From: Roseateles violae
Lineage (GTDB): Bacteria; Pseudomonadota; Gammaproteobacteria; Burkholderiales; Burkholderiaceae_C
Assembly (NCBI RefSeq): GCF_030410485.1
Contig: NZ_JAUHHC010000004.1
Coordinates: 62,001 to 126,000 of the forward strand
Direction of reading: 5' to 3'
DNA: 64,000 nucleotides
Position numbers and translations under genes: made by a program. Below the pieces are notes generated by a model. The model was not told where the DNA came from, did not search any database, and was given only the letters and a program-made list of their open reading frames with translations. Positions 27,874 through 36,629 of this stretch are shown piece after piece. How positions within the stretch are numbered: position 1 is the stretch's first letter; each line of letters begins with the position of its first letter.

Positions 27874-28606
27874 GCTTGTCACTCCCGTTCCATCGAAATT
27901 GATTGCTTGTGCCTTGTTGCTGTCCCTGCCCGCGGCCCGGGCCGCCGGCCTGGAGGCGCAGGTCGCCGAATTCACCCGCCAGGCCCTGGTCGAGCAGGCG
28001 CAGCGCGAGGGCCTGCTCGAGCCGCAGGCCGAGGTGCGCGTGCAGCCGGCCCTGGGCCAGGCGGCGGCCCAGCGGCGTGCCGCGGCCGACTGCGCCCGCC
28101 CCTGGGCGCTGCAGGCGCAGGAACTGCGCACGCTGTCGCGGCTGAAGGTCAGCGCGAGCTGCCCGGGCGCGAACACCGCGCCGCTGGACTTCGTGCTGAA
28201 GGGCACGCTCAGCGCCGAGGTGCTGGTGGCCGCCACCGCACTGCCGGCCGGCAAGGCGCTGGCCGAGGCCGATCTGCTGCGCGAGCGGCGCGATCTGGCC
28301 CTGCTGCCCGACCCGCTGTCCGACGCCGACGCCGTCGTCGGCATGAGCCCGCGCTCCAGCCTGCGCGCCGGCCAGGCGCTGCAGAAGCGCCAGCTGGCCG
28401 AGGCCATCCTGGTCAAGCGCGGCGAGCGACTGCGCATCGTCGCCCGCAACGAGACGATCGAGGTGCAGGCGCCCGGCGAGGCGCTGGACAACGGCGCGCT
28501 CGGCGCGGTGATCCGCGTGCGCAACAGCAATACCGGCCGTGTGATCAGCGCCCGCGTGACCGGCGCCGGACTGGTCGAACCGAGCGAGCTGGGCAGGACG
28601 CCGTGA
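27872..28606 (+). CDS. flgA: flagellar P-ring assembly chaperone FlgA
   Basis: 244 residues with a signal peptide (ACALLLSLPAARA). The C-terminal SAF domain is recognisable: LPAGKALAEADLLRERRDLA, SLRAGQALQKRQLAEAILVKRG and IEVQAPGEALDNGALGAVIRVRNSNTGRVISA. It assists FlgI polymerisation in the periplasm. The start could be this ATG or a TTG nine codons later; neither has a strong ribosome-binding site. Only a few bases, if any, separate its start from divergent flgB. Confidence 0.88.
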   Translation: MLVTPVPSKLIACALLLSLPAARAAGLEAQVAEFTRQALVEQAQREGLLEPQAEVRVQPALGQAAAQRRAAADCARPWALQAQELRTLSRLKVSASCPGANTAPLDFVLKGTLSAEVLVAATALPAGKALAEADLLRERRDLALLPDPLSDADAVVGMSPRSSLRAGQALQKRQLAEAILVKRGERLRIVARNETIEVQAPGEALDNGALGAVIRVRNSNTGRVISARVTGAGLVEPSELGRTP

Positions 28607-28622
28607 CATCGTCGTTCCCATC

Positions 28623-29339
28623 TCAGCGCCCCGCCTGGATGCGCGCTGCCACGCGCTGCAGCTTGTCGGCATAGGCCGGGTCGCTGGCATAGCCGCCGCG
28701 CTGCAGGCCCTGCGCATAGGCCTGGGCGTCACTGCCGGTCTGCAGCGCGCCGCGGTAGCGCGGGTTGTCCAGCAGCAGCTGGGTGAAGTCGCGGAAGGCC
28801 GCGGCCTGATCCGGATAGGCGCGAAAGCCCTCGCGGCGGGTCAGCGGCTGGCCCTGCTCGTATTCGGTCGTCAGCGCCTGCGCGACCTCGCCGCGCCAGC
28901 TTGCGCCGGCCTTGATGCCGAACAGATTGTGACTGCTGCTGCCATCGGCCTGGCGGATCGGACGCTGGCCCCAGCCGGACTCGAGCGCCGCCTGGGCCGC
29001 CAGCAGATCGGGCGCGACGCCCAGCTTGGCGCCGGCCTCCTCGGCCCAGGGCGCGACCTGCTGCAGAAAAGCCTGCTGCTCGGCATTGACCGATTCGTCT
29101 CCACCGGCCAAGGCCTGCTGCACCCGCGCCTGGCTCCACTGGCCCTCGGGGCTCAGCGCCGCGGCGCCCGGCTTGCCGGCGGCGCCGGCGCTGCTGCTGC
29201 CGTTCTCGATGAAGCGCATTACCTCGCCGTGCAGCTCGCGGAACAGGCCCGAGGCCGCCGCGCCGTTGGCGCTCGGTGCGGTCGAGCCGGTCGCCGCCGT
29301 CGCGTGCAGGCCGAAGCCGACGTAGTCAGAGCTCCGCAT
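28623..29339 (-). CDS. flagellar peptidoglycan hydrolase (GH73, FlgJ C-terminal-type)
   Basis: 238 residues. After a Ser/Ala/Gly-rich leader of ~60 residues comes a full glucosaminidase domain: the catalytic Glu is E120 in AAQAALESGWGQRPI, followed by NLFGIKAGASW and FRAYPDQAAAFRDFTQLLL and a C-terminal QRGGYASDPAYADKL. It would cut peptidoglycan for the rod. It has no signal peptide, consistent with export through the flagellar system as for FlgJ. It overlaps flgN by 14 nt and closes the fliD-to-flgN operon. It supplies the domain missing from the short flgJ. Confidence 0.9.
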   Translation of the reverse strand: MRSSDYVGFGLHATAATGSTAPSANGAAASGLFRELHGEVMRFIENGSSSAGAAGKPGAAALSPEGQWSQARVQQALAGGDESVNAEQQAFLQQVAPWAEEAGAKLGVAPDLLAAQAALESGWGQRPIRQADGSSSHNLFGIKAGASWRGEVAQALTTEYEQGQPLTRREGFRAYPDQAAAFRDFTQLLLDNPRYRGALQTGSDAQAYAQGLQRGGYASDPAYADKLQRVAARIQAGR

Positions 29340-29751
29340 AGGTGTCCTGCTCCATGCCCAAGAGCCGCTGCATCAGCGCCTGCTGCTGGACGATCAATTC
29401 GCAGTTGCGCGCGTTCAGCGCCTTGCAGTCGCGCACCTGCTGCTCCAGCGCGGACCATGTCTGGCCCAGCACCGCGCTGCTGGCCTGCGGCAGACGCTGC
29501 AGCAGCGCCGGCATCGACAGATCCTGGTCGCGGCCCAGCAGGCGCGCGACCAGCTGGCGGCGCGTCAGGCGCTGGCTGTTCAGCGTGTCGACGACGGCGC
29601 CGATGCGCTCGGCCAGCTTCATCAGCGGCTCGGCCTGGTGGCGCAGCGCCGCCTGGAACTGCTCCTCGAGCAGGGCCTGCAGCTGGGTGTAGCTGCGCCG
29701 GTCGGCATGCATGCCGCCGAGCAGATCGATCAGCAGCTGGGCGCTGCTCAC
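29326..29751 (-). CDS. flgN: FlgN-type export chaperone
   Basis: 141 residues, almost wholly helical, matching FlgN: YTQLQALLEEQFQAALRHQA and ALNARNCELIVQQQALMQRLLG. It binds FlgK and FlgL before export. Coupled to flgM (ATGA) and overlapping the GH73 gene. Low sequence conservation of FlgN makes position an important part of the evidence. Confidence 0.82.
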   Translation of the reverse strand: MSSAQLLIDLLGGMHADRRSYTQLQALLEEQFQAALRHQAEPLMKLAERIGAVVDTLNSQRLTRRQLVARLLGRDQDLSMPALLQRLPQASSAVLGQTWSALEQQVRDCKALNARNCELIVQQQALMQRLLGMEQDTYAEL

Positions 29752-30026
29752 GAGCGGCCTCCGTGGTAGCGCTGGATCAGCGCGGCCAGGCGGCCGGCGT
29801 CAAAGCTGATCTCGCCGCGCGCCAGCGCGTCGCGCAGCTCGGCGACCTTGGCGGCATCGATATCGGGCATGCCGGCCAGCGCCTGGCGGGCCGGCGTCAG
29901 CAGCGCCGATTCGGCCGCGCTGGCGCTGTCGACGGCGGCCGCGGCCGCGCCGGGGGCGAGCTCGTCGGCCGTCTTCGGGGCCGCCACTTCGGGCAGGCCG
30001 TTCAGGGGATTGGCACCGATCTTCAT
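29748..30026 (-). CDS. flgM: anti-sigma-28 factor FlgM
   Basis: 92 residues with an unstructured N-terminus and the C-terminal helix pattern DAAKVAELRDALARGEISFDAGRLAALIQRYHG, the FliA-binding region of FlgM. AGAGGTGA lies before the ATG (MKIGANPLNG). It blocks FliA until the hook is complete and FlgM is exported. Here it is in the same operon as its target fliA. Confidence 0.9.
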   Translation of the reverse strand: MKIGANPLNGLPEVAAPKTADELAPGAAAAAVDSASAAESALLTPARQALAGMPDIDAAKVAELRDALARGEISFDAGRLAALIQRYHGGRS

Positions 30027-30066
30027 TCGATCACCTCTTGCTTTCGTCTTCATCGCCAGGCCCGCC

Positions 30067-31047
30067 TCAGTCCGCCTGATTGGCGGGCTTGGCCCGCAGT
30101 TCGCGCATCGCGTCGGCGGCCGGCAGGCTGGCCTCCAGCCCTTCGACCAGCGGCCAGCTCTCGCGCGGCGTGCCGAACATCGCGGCCAGCGCGCGCGACT
30201 GAGCGCTGGTCAGGATCAGCAGCTCGATGCGACGGTTGACGGCGGCATTCGGATTGACCGCGTCCATCGGCGCGCGCTCGGCCATGCCGGCCACCTGCAG
30301 CACGCTGGCGGCCGGCATGCCGCCTTCGAGCAGGTGCATGCGAGCGGCCATCGCGCGGTGGCTGGACAGCGCCGAATTGGAGAAACCGCCGGCGCCGGCG
30401 CTGGCGTACTGCAGCGCATCGGTGTGGCCGACGATGACCATCTGGTTCTCGATCTGGGCGAACATCGGGCCCAGCCGGCGCAGCAGGGTCTTGAAGCGCT
30501 CGCTGGGCATCGCGCTGCCGCGCTCGAACATGCCGCGCGACTCGGTGTCGTGCAGCATCAGGCGCAGGCCCTGCGGCGTGACGATGCCGGCGACATTGGC
30601 GGCCAGGCCGGTCTGCGCAGCGACCCGCTCGATCAGCCGCGACAGCTCCTTCATATCGCCGGGCGTCTCGTAGCGCGACTTGGTCAGGCGCGGGTCGGCG
30701 TCCGGCGTGTCGGCATTGGTGCTCTGCTTGGACTTGCCGCGCACCTGTACCTCGCCATAGGCCGGCACCGGATTGCGCTCGATCATGCTGCCGCGCGAGC
30801 CCGAGGCCAGCGAGTTGGTCACGCCATTGCCCTCTTCGAGCAGATTGGCGCCGGCCGATTTCATGATCACCTGCATGCGCTCGGAATTGCGCGAGGCAAG
30901 CAGCCACAGCACCAGGAACAGCGCCAGCAGGGCCAGGCAAAAGTCGGCGAAGGCGACCTTCCAGGCGCCGCCATGGACCTCGTCCTCGCTGCGGCGCGAG
31001 ACGCGGCGCACGACGGTCTGGTGCAGGGCGTCGGATTTAGGCGGCAC
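30067..31047 (-). CDS. motB: flagellar stator protein MotB (LafU-like)
   Basis: 326 residues. The single membrane helix contains the proton-carrying Asp (D35 in WKVAFADFCLALLALFLVLW), typical of H+-driven stators. The C-terminal OmpA-like domain that anchors to peptidoglycan is present: VIVGHTDALQYASAGA and NSALSSHRAMAARMHLLEGG. Start: GTG within the motA 3' end (11-nt overlap) preceded by GAGGGGGTG; upstream in-frame residues are Arg-rich and lie inside motA. Confidence 0.93.
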   Translation of the reverse strand: MPPKSDALHQTVVRRVSRRSEDEVHGGAWKVAFADFCLALLALFLVLWLLASRNSERMQVIMKSAGANLLEEGNGVTNSLASGSRGSMIERNPVPAYGEVQVRGKSKQSTNADTPDADPRLTKSRYETPGDMKELSRLIERVAAQTGLAANVAGIVTPQGLRLMLHDTESRGMFERGSAMPSERFKTLLRRLGPMFAQIENQMVIVGHTDALQYASAGAGGFSNSALSSHRAMAARMHLLEGGMPAASVLQVAGMAERAPMDAVNPNAAVNRRIELLILTSAQSRALAAMFGTPRESWPLVEGLEASLPAADAMRELRAKPANQAD

Positions 31048-31972
31048 GACGCACCCCCTCGCCCGGCATGCGGTCGGTCGCGCGGCGGCGCGGCGTCGCC
31101 TCGGCATCGCCCGGGTTCTGCAGCTTGTTGATCCAGCCCTCCAGCTGGGCGAAGCTGGGCTTGATGTTCAGCTGCACCAGGCGGCGGCCGGCGTCGATCG
31201 CCAGCAGCGCCGGCTTGCCCGAGACATGGGTCACCAGCACAACCTTGACCGATTCCAGCGCGGCCAGCTCCTCGTTGACCAGCTGCTTCATCATGTTGGC
31301 CAGCGGATCCAGCACCGCGTAGCAGAAGAAGATGCCGATGAAGGTACCGACCATGGCGGCGGCGACGCTGACGGCGATCTCGCCGGTGCCGGCGCCGTCG
31401 GCGACCGAGTTCATCGCCATCACGATGCCCAGCACCGCGGCCAGGATGCCGAAGCCCGGCATCGCCTCGGCGATCTTGTGCAGGCTCTTGGCCGGCTGCG
31501 CCATCTCGTCGTGAATCGCCTCGAGCTCCTGCTCGAGCACGCCCTCCAGCTCGTGCGCATTGATCTTGCCCATCGCCATCAGGCGGAAGTTGTCGACAAT
31601 GAAGTGCAGCAGCTTGGGCTCGGTCAGCACCAGCGGATAGCGCTTGAACAGCACGCTCTCGTGCGGCGCCTCGACATGGGCGTCCAGCGCCTTCAGACCG
31701 CCGGCGGCCGTCTGCAGCAGCTCGTACATCAACAGCAGCAGCTGGCGCTGGAACTCCTCGCCGTTCTTCTTGCGCGTCACCACCTTCTTCAGCTGCAGCA
31801 CCATCTCGGACAGCACATGCTTGGGATTGCCCAGCACGATGGCACCCAGGCCGGCGCCGCCGATGATTAGCAGCTCGACCGGCTGCCAGATGACCTTGAA
31901 ATTGCCGCCATGGATGAAGAAGCCGCCGAAGACGCAGCCCAGGACGATGACGATGCCGATGAACGGTTGCAT
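31037..31972 (-). CDS. motA: flagellar stator protein MotA (LafT-like)
   Basis: 311 residues with four membrane helices. MQPFIGIVIVLGCVFGGFFI opens helix 1; AMPGFGILAAVLGIVMAMNS and AAAMVGTFIGIFFCYAVLDP give helices 3-4 and their Pro residues. The cytoplasmic loop that engages FliG lies between. Paired with MotB and located directly after fliA, as in lateral flagellar operons. Confidence 0.95.
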   Translation of the reverse strand: MQPFIGIVIVLGCVFGGFFIHGGNFKVIWQPVELLIIGGAGLGAIVLGNPKHVLSEMVLQLKKVVTRKKNGEEFQRQLLLLMYELLQTAAGGLKALDAHVEAPHESVLFKRYPLVLTEPKLLHFIVDNFRLMAMGKINAHELEGVLEQELEAIHDEMAQPAKSLHKIAEAMPGFGILAAVLGIVMAMNSVADGAGTGEIAVSVAAAMVGTFIGIFFCYAVLDPLANMMKQLVNEELAALESVKVVLVTHVSGKPALLAIDAGRRLVQLNIKPSFAQLEGWINKLQNPGDAEATPRRRATDRMPGEGVRRAA

Positions 31973-31995
31973 GGTGCTTGCTCTCTACTCTTTGC

Positions 31996-32724
31996 TCAGG
32001 CGGGCTGCAGGAACTGCTTCATCTTGCGCAGCGCCCCCTTGTTGATCTGCGACACCCGCGCCTCGGTCAGGTCCAGCACGGCGGCGATTTCCTTCAGGTT
32101 CAGCTCGTACTCGTAATAGAACTGGATCACCTGCTGCTCGCGCTCGTCCAGCGCCCCCAGCGCCTGCTCGATGCTGCGGCGGACCATCAGCTGGTCCTCC
32201 GGCGTGCGCAGATCGCTGGGCAGATTGCTGAGCTCCTGCACCAGCTCGTCGAAGCTGGCCAGCTCCTCGGCGTTCTCGTCCTGCTGGTAGGCCTGGTAGG
32301 CCTGGGCCGTGATGCCCAGCGCCTTGATGATCTCGGCCTCGCCGGGCTCGCGGCCCAGGCGGCGGCGCAGCTCGCGCACGCCGTCGCGCAGCTTGTGGCT
32401 TTCCTGGCGCACCGAGCGCGGGCGCCAGTCCTGGCGGCGCAGCTCGTCGAGGATGGCGCCGCGCACGCGCAGCGAGGCGAAGGGGCCGAAGCCCTCGTCC
32501 GGCGGACCGTAGCGGCGCAGCGCCTCCAGCAGGCCCATCAGGCCGACCTGCTCCATGTCCTCGCGGTCCATGATCGCGCTGACCTGGCTGTTCAGCTGGC
32601 GCGCGATGCGCTTGACCAGCGGCGCATAGGCCAGCAGCTGGCGCTGCTCGTCGACGGCATCGAGGCCGGACGCGGCGCCGAAGTCGGCGTAGGCGGCAGC
32701 GGTGGACGAGGTGGCCATCAGCAT
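31996..32724 (-). CDS. fliA: flagellar sigma factor FliA (sigma-28; LafS-like)
   Basis: 242 residues with sigma-70 regions 2, 3 and 4: LAYAPLVKRIARQLNSQVSA, DREDMEQVGLMGLLEALRRY, FASLRVRGAILDELRRQDW, and C-terminal LDEREQQVIQFYYEYELNLK with LTEARVSQINKGALRKMKQF. It directs RNA polymerase to late flagellar promoters, proposed here to be the six TTTAAGTT-N13-G(T/C)CGCC sites. A second ATG two codons inside is an alternative start. It lies in an operon with its own anti-sigma factor flgM. Confidence 0.95.
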   Translation of the reverse strand: MLMATSSTAAAYADFGAASGLDAVDEQRQLLAYAPLVKRIARQLNSQVSAIMDREDMEQVGLMGLLEALRRYGPPDEGFGPFASLRVRGAILDELRRQDWRPRSVRQESHKLRDGVRELRRRLGREPGEAEIIKALGITAQAYQAYQQDENAEELASFDELVQELSNLPSDLRTPEDQLMVRRSIEQALGALDEREQQVIQFYYEYELNLKEIAAVLDLTEARVSQINKGALRKMKQFLQPA

Positions 32725-32740
32725 CGGGGTCGTCCGTCGC

Positions 32741-33196
32741 TCACTCGATGATCAGCTTGCCGATCAGCGCCTCGGCGAACGGCGCCTCACGGTGCTCGGC
32801 CGCATAGGCGTCGGTATAGGCGCGGTTCAGCTCGTCGGCCAGCTGGTCGACCGTCATCGCGGTGGCCGCGTCGACGCTGTAGCTGGACATCGCCTTGACG
32901 GCGACCGTGCGCAGCAGCGGCAGATGGTCCTTGGTGCGGCGCTCGTTCTCGGGCAGCGCCTTGAACACCAGGTCGACGGCCATGTAATGCGTGACCGACT
33001 CGCCCTGGCGGCCGCGCAGCATCACCAGCACCTTGTCCAAGCTGACATAGCGGTAGTCGGGGCTGGGCTTGGGCGGCTCGGCCTCGGTGGCTTCCTTGGG
33101 CTTCAGCCCCCACCAGACGGCGGCGGCGGTGCTACCGGCGGTCAGCAGGCTGGCCAGCAGCACCAGCAGGGCAATCTTGGTCTTGTTCATCGTCAT
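32741..33196 (-). CDS. fliL: flagellar basal-body protein FliL
   Basis: 151 residues: one N-terminal membrane helix (IALLVLLASLLTAGSTAAAVWW) and the periplasmic domain with YVSLDKVLVMLRGRQGESVTHYMAV and HLPLLRTVAVKAMSSYS. FliL associates with stators and supports torque. AAGGA precedes the start. Equivalent to LafF in lateral systems. Confidence 0.92.
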   Translation of the reverse strand: MTMNKTKIALLVLLASLLTAGSTAAAVWWGLKPKEATEAEPPKPSPDYRYVSLDKVLVMLRGRQGESVTHYMAVDLVFKALPENERRTKDHLPLLRTVAVKAMSSYSVDAATAMTVDQLADELNRAYTDAYAAEHREAPFAEALIGKLIIE

Positions 33197-33213
33197 TTCT
33201 CGTCCTTCGGGGC

Positions 33214-34452
33214 TCAGGCCAGCGCGAACGGCGCGCCGGCGTCGTCGGCCTCGGCCTGCAGCGCACGGCCCGGTTCCTGGCTCTCGCGATCGGGCGCCTG
33301 GCGCTGGCCGCCCTGGCGCGCATCGGCCTCGCGGCCGCTCGACGCCTGGGCGCCGGCCGGAGCGGCCGCGACCTGCACGCTCACCTCGCCGCTATGGCGT
33401 TGCGCCAGGTCCCAGCGCATCTGTTCGCTGACGCTGTGCAGCTGACGCAGCACCTCGCCATGGCTGGCGCTCAGGCTGATCTGCAGATTGCCGGCCTCGT
33501 GGCGCAGCGCGATATCGACCCGACCCATCTGCGGCGGGTCGAGGCGGATATGGGCCTGCTCGCTGCGCGCGGCGATCTGCAGCTGGATGCGGTCGCCGAG
33601 CGCCTGCAGCAGCGGCGACTGCCATTGCCGGCTCTCGCCATTGGGTAGGCGCAGGGTCGGCGCCGGCGGCAGTTCGGCCGCGGCGGCCGTCGCATCGATC
33701 GGCGCGGCGGCAGCGGGCGCTGCGGCGCCGTCGAGCGCAAACACCTGGCCCAGTACGCCGCTCTGCGAGGATTGCCGGCCCTCGTCCCGAGGCTGGCGCG
33801 GATTCGCCGTCGCCACGCTCGCCAGGGCCGCTGCGCCCGCGCCCGCCGCCAGCGGCGCGCCTGACTGGACCTCGGCGACGCTCGCCGTAGCCGCCGCAAA
33901 GCTCGGGGCGGCCGACCGGGCGGCCTCGCCACGACCCGGCTGGCGAGCCAGGACCGGATTCGATGCAATCGACGGCTGGGCCAGCGTGGCCGCCGCCACC
34001 GGCTGGGCGAGCTCGACCGGCGTCTGCGGCAGAGTCGGGGTCAGGGGCTGCGCCGCGGGCTGGGTCGGCAACTGCGAGGAGAGCTGAGTGGGCAACTGGA
34101 CCGGCTGCTGCGCCGGCATCGGCAGCAGGCCGAGCAGGCCCATCACATCGAGCGCCATGGCCGCTTCATCGCGCGGCGCCTCGGGCTCGGCAACGCCCGG
34201 CAGCTCCTGCAGCGCCGTCGTCTGTTGCAGCGCGCTGGCGAAGCTCGGGGCCTCGGCCGCGGCCAGCAGGCCCGCCTCGGGCGTCGCCGGTGCGCCAATC
34301 AGCTGGGCCAGCAAGGCGGCGCCCTGCGGCGGCCGGGCCTCGGCGCCTGCGGCCGCGAGCGACGCGTCCAGCGGCGGCGCAAGCGGCAAGGCCGGCTGCA
34401 GGGTGCTGCTCGCCGGCAGTTCCGCCGGCAGGGTGTTGATCAGGGGGCGCAT
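33214..34452 (-). CDS. fliK: flagellar hook-length control protein FliK
   Basis: 412 residues. The first 290 are Ala/Pro/Gln/Leu-rich and disordered (molecular-ruler part), with QLPTQLSSQLPTQP repeats near residue 120. The C-terminal Flg_hook domain is clear: LLQALGDRIQLQIAARSEQA, HIRLDPPQMGRVDIAL and LSASHGEVLRQLHSVSEQMR. It sets hook length and switches FlhB specificity. Coupled to the upstream gene by TGATG. A second FliK-like gene lies elsewhere in this window. Confidence 0.9.
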   Translation of the reverse strand: MRPLINTLPAELPASSTLQPALPLAPPLDASLAAAGAEARPPQGAALLAQLIGAPATPEAGLLAAAEAPSFASALQQTTALQELPGVAEPEAPRDEAAMALDVMGLLGLLPMPAQQPVQLPTQLSSQLPTQPAAQPLTPTLPQTPVELAQPVAAATLAQPSIASNPVLARQPGRGEAARSAAPSFAAATASVAEVQSGAPLAAGAGAAALASVATANPRQPRDEGRQSSQSGVLGQVFALDGAAAPAAAAPIDATAAAAELPPAPTLRLPNGESRQWQSPLLQALGDRIQLQIAARSEQAHIRLDPPQMGRVDIALRHEAGNLQISLSASHGEVLRQLHSVSEQMRWDLAQRHSGEVSVQVAAAPAGAQASSGREADARQGGQRQAPDRESQEPGRALQAEADDAGAPFALA

Positions 34453-34757
34453 CAGCGGCTGTCCTCCCAGTTATTACTTTGGGAATAGGCCTGCCAGCGA
34501 CCCTGGCGGCTGTTGATCTGTTCGAGGGTCTGTTCCAGCCCCTTCAGCTCGGCGCGGCATTGCGCGCTGGCGTCGCCATGGGCCTGGCGCAGCTGCGCCA
34601 GCGCGCGCAGCTCGCCGGCGCTGAAGCTCTGGCCCTCCCACTGGCGCGCCTGCGCGGCCAGTTCGGCGTCGATGCGGCCCAGCGCCTGCCAGTCGCGGCG
34701 GCTGCTGGCATGCTGCAGGCGTTGGGCAAGACCGAGCATCTGGGCCTGCTTATCCAT
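34452..34757 (-). CDS. FliT-like flagellar chaperone (LafD position)
   Basis: 101 residues, all helical and highly charged (LAQRLQHASSRRDWQALGRI; AELKGLEQTLEQINSRQGRW). Size, helix content and place between fliS and fliK match the small FliT/LafD protein of lateral flagellar operons. No diagnostic sequence motif is visible, so the name is by position. It overlaps fliS by 8 nt. Confidence 0.65.
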   Translation of the reverse strand: MDKQAQMLGLAQRLQHASSRRDWQALGRIDAELAAQARQWEGQSFSAGELRALAQLRQAHGDASAQCRAELKGLEQTLEQINSRQGRWQAYSQSNNWEDSR

Positions 34758-35136
34758 GACGGGCCTGCACACCCTGCCAGCCGGAGCGCAGGGTCTGGAT
34801 CAGGGTCTGCACCTCGTCGACGATGGCGCAGTCCATCTCGACGCCGGCGCGGTAGAGCCGCTCGGCGCAGTGATCGTAGAGGCGGGCCAGGTTGGCGACG
34901 ACCTCGCCGCCCGCCTCGATGTCCAGCGCGCTGGACAGGCCCATGATGATGCTGACGCATTTGTCGAGGCTCGCCGCCTTCAGCTCAAAGCGGCCTGCCT
35001 CGATATGGCTGCGCGCGCGCGCCAGCTCGTCGAGCAGGCCGTCCATCAGCACCAGCACCAGCTGCACGGGCGAGGCCTGGGCGATCTGGGCGTTCAGATT
35101 GACGGACTGATAGCTTTGATAGGCGTCGTAACTCAT
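34750..35136 (-). CDS. fliS: flagellin export chaperone FliS
   Basis: 128 residues. N-terminus YDAYQSYQSVNLNAQIAQAS is the FliS signature, followed by PVQLVLVLMDGLLDELARAR and a four-helix bundle. It keeps flagellin unfolded until export. Located directly after fliD in its operon. Confidence 0.93.
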   Translation of the reverse strand: MSYDAYQSYQSVNLNAQIAQASPVQLVLVLMDGLLDELARARSHIEAGRFELKAASLDKCVSIIMGLSSALDIEAGGEVVANLARLYDHCAERLYRAGVEMDCAIVDEVQTLIQTLRSGWQGVQARHG

Positions 35137-35147
35137 GGGTCAGGGAT

Positions 35148-36545
35148 TCAGGACGTTGAGGCCGTCGGGACGGCCAGGCTGGCCAGCAGACCGCTGGTGT
35201 CGCCGAGTCGCGACTGCAGTTCCTGCAGCGCGCTGAACTGGCGCAGATAGCGGTTGTAGGCCTGGGTGTACTGAGTATCGAGCCGGGTCTGGCGCACGCC
35301 GATCGCCTTCTGCATCGACTGGACCGAGTCCTGCCGCTGCTTGATGAAGCCGGTGCCGCCATTGGTCCACTGGTCGACGGTCTTGCCGAGGTCGCCGAAC
35401 AGGCCGCTCGGTGCCGTCAGCGAGGCGCTGCCGAAGACGGTGTCCAGCGCGGCGGGGTTCTTGGCCAGCGCGCTCGACAGCTTGGCCGAATCGAGCGACA
35501 GCGAGCCGCTGCGGTCGATCGTGATGCCCAGGCCGCGCAGATTGAGGCCGCCGAAATCCTGGCGCAGCAGGTTGGACAGGCGGCTGCGCAGCGCGCGCAC
35601 GCCGGAGTCGCTGGCCAGCGCACCGGCGGCGATGCCGCCGCTGGCATTGGCGGTCAGGTCGTCGAGCGCCTTCTCCAGCGTGTTGTAGGCATCGATGAAG
35701 CTCTTCACGTTGCCGGTCGTGCCGCTCTCGTCCTTGCTGACGGTGAAGTTGGTCGGCGCGGCGCCGGGGGCGCTGACCTTCGTCAGCGCGATGCTGACGC
35801 CGTCGATCGCCGTCAGCGTGTTGTTGGCCTGCTCGATGCGCATGCCGCTGCCCTGGGCGCCCATCCAGACGACGGCGTTCTCGGCCGCGACCAGCTCGGT
35901 CTGCTGGCTGGCATCGAGTGCCGTGCGCAGCGCGCCATTGGGCACGCCACCGGCGGCCGGATCGCCGAGGTCGACGCTGATCTTGCCGCCCTTGCCGCTG
36001 ACGCCGGAGCTCAGCAGCAGCTGGGTCTTGCCGCCGCCGCTGATGACCTGGGCCGTCACATTGCCGCCATTGCCACCGGCCTGGTTGATCGCGCGCGCCA
36101 GCTCGACCTGGGACAGCGTACCGTCGCCGTCGCCGTCGGCATTCGACAGGTCGACGACGAAGTTCGCGCCATTGTCCAGGCGCAAGGTCATATTGACCGG
36201 GCCGCTGGGCCAGGCCGGCACAGCGGGCAGGTCGTTGAAGGCAACCTGGTGCGAGCTGGCCAGCTTCTCCACATAGATCTGGTAAGTGCCGGGCAGCGCG
36301 CTGGCGACGACGCTGGCCGTGCCGAAGCTCGCGTCGGCGAAGGCGCCGGCGAGCTCGTTCAGCGACTTCTTGCCCGACAGGCCGGCCACGGCGGTGTTGA
36401 AGGCACGCAGCGAGCTGCTCAGCTTGGCCAGGCCGCTGGCCGTCGCCTGGCTGCTCTTGCTCTGCGAGTCGAGCAGGCTCTGGGTCTGCTGGGTATAGAC
36501 GGTGGCCAGCTGCTGGGCCATCGAGGCGGGATTGATTTCAGCCAT
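35148..36545 (-). CDS. fliD: flagellar filament cap protein FliD
   Basis: 465 residues. N-terminal helix MAEINPASMAQQLATVYTQQ, a central region with LTAIDGVSIALTKVSAPG (hook-IN-like) and NVKSFIDAYNTLEKALDDL, and a C-terminal coiled coil (RQDSVQSMQKAIGVRQTRLD) as in FliD. It caps the filament and folds incoming flagellin. It is the first gene of the operon running through motAB to the GH73 gene, and has its own promoter-like motif in the 84-bp gap after fliJ. GAGAGGAG precedes the start. Confidence 0.93.
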   Translation of the reverse strand: MAEINPASMAQQLATVYTQQTQSLLDSQSKSSQATASGLAKLSSSLRAFNTAVAGLSGKKSLNELAGAFADASFGTASVVASALPGTYQIYVEKLASSHQVAFNDLPAVPAWPSGPVNMTLRLDNGANFVVDLSNADGDGDGTLSQVELARAINQAGGNGGNVTAQVISGGGKTQLLLSSGVSGKGGKISVDLGDPAAGGVPNGALRTALDASQQTELVAAENAVVWMGAQGSGMRIEQANNTLTAIDGVSIALTKVSAPGAAPTNFTVSKDESGTTGNVKSFIDAYNTLEKALDDLTANASGGIAAGALASDSGVRALRSRLSNLLRQDFGGLNLRGLGITIDRSGSLSLDSAKLSSALAKNPAALDTVFGSASLTAPSGLFGDLGKTVDQWTNGGTGFIKQRQDSVQSMQKAIGVRQTRLDTQYTQAYNRYLRQFSALQELQSRLGDTSGLLASLAVPTASTS

Positions 36546-36589
36546 GGCGGGACGCTCCTCTCGGGTAGATTGCGGGACTACCTGAGTAC

Positions 36590-36618
36590 GAGGCGACGGC
36601 GCGGGCGCCGAGCTTAAA
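36590..36618 (-). promoter_or_regulatory. sigma-28-like promoter for the fliD-motAB operon
   Basis: TTTAAGCT, 13-base spacer, GTCGCCTC, between the fliJ stop and fliD start, 44 bases before the ATG. It differs by one base per box from the flgK site. Confidence 0.68.
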
Positions 36619-36629
36619 AAGGCGGCGCT

